Shown piece by piece: positions 7,592-7,703 of a stretch of 7,703 nucleotides of DNA. The stretch's first letter is position 1. Each line of letters opens with the position of its first letter. The DNA is taken from positions 1-7,703 of the forward strand of contig JAUSKV010000260.1 in the NCBI GenBank assembly GCA_030646745.1, in the 5' to 3' direction. The notes below the pieces were generated by a model. The model searched no databases, had not been told where the DNA came from, and saw nothing but the letters and a program-made list of their open reading frames with translations. The DNA comes from Sulfurimonas sp. GTDB taxonomy: Bacteria; Campylobacterota; Campylobacteria; Campylobacterales; Sulfurimonadaceae. The position numbers and the translations under genes are program-made.

Positions 7592-7703
7592 ATGAGTATA
7601 TTAGTAAACAAAGACACGAAAGTTATAGTTCAAGGTTTTACAGGGAAAGAGGGCTCTTTTCATGCGGAGCAGTGTTTAGCGTACGGAACTAAAATTGTTG
7701 GCG
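7592..7703 (+). CDS. sucD: Succinate-CoA ligase alpha subunit, N-terminal 37 codons (cut by window edge)
   Basis: Only the start is present: [20 protein letters not shown], then a segment ending AYGTKIVG at the right edge. The [14 protein letters not shown] block is the first CoA-binding loop of the Rossmann-type CoA-binding domain and closely follows E. coli SucD (QGFTGSQGTFHSEQ). The catalytic His that becomes phosphorylated lies beyond the window. The ribosome binding site AAGGAG (7577-7582) is inside the last codons of sucC, nine bases before the ATG, and the gap between the genes is 4 bp, so equal production of the two subunits by coupled translation is expected. Confidence 0.95.
   Translation, partial: MSILVNKDTKVIVQGFTGKEGSFHAEQCLAYGTKIVG

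Noticed and set aside
1..7703. CRISPR array, insertion sequence, phage or defence genes
   Set aside because: No spaced direct repeats, transposase, integrase or defence protein motifs were seen; apart from the palindrome block the window is ordinary core genome.

Overview
The window looks like chromosomal DNA of a Campylobacterota (epsilonproteobacterial) chemolithoautotroph, most like Sulfurimonas and relatives. This rests on low-GC DNA, AT-rich promoters without clear -35 boxes, and the gene order monomeric NADP isocitrate dehydrogenase, malate dehydrogenase, class II fumarase, succinyl-CoA synthetase beta and alpha. From memory, that order is typical of the reductive TCA (rTCA) locus of Sulfurimonas-type bacteria. 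The genus is an inference, not something the sequence proves.

Left part (1-1447): two divergent envelope genes. A minus-strand gene starts at 573 and runs off the left edge. It encodes a membrane-anchored protein that resembles the AsmA-like/DUF3971 family. A plus-strand gene, best started at 503, encodes the MltG-type endolytic murein transglycosylase. Their 5' ends overlap by about 71 bp, so both N-terminal regions come from opposite strands of the same DNA. A good -10 box for each gene lies inside the other gene.

Middle (1448-4038): after a 138-bp gap with a plausible extended -10 promoter comes icd, a complete 732-residue monomeric isocitrate dehydrogenase. The 254-bp gap after it holds four perfect inverted repeats in a row, a clear intrinsic terminator with a T-rich tail, and a short leader with an imperfect direct repeat before mdh. 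icd is therefore probably a separate transcription unit from mdh.

Right part (4039-7703): mdh, fumC, sucC and sucD lie in one direction with gaps of 1, 26 and 4 bp and good ribosome binding sites, so they form one operon that continues past the right edge (sucD is cut after 37 codons). Run reductively, Mdh, FumC and SucCD (with a fumarate reductase encoded elsewhere) convert oxaloacetate to succinyl-CoA. Icd carries out the reductive carboxylation of 2-oxoglutarate after the ferredoxin-dependent 2-oxoglutarate synthase step. The same enzymes also serve the oxidative direction, so flux direction cannot be read from this window alone.

I see no new multi-gene system. The items most worth a second look are the head-to-head coding overlap at 503-573 and the palindrome-rich block between icd and its terminator.
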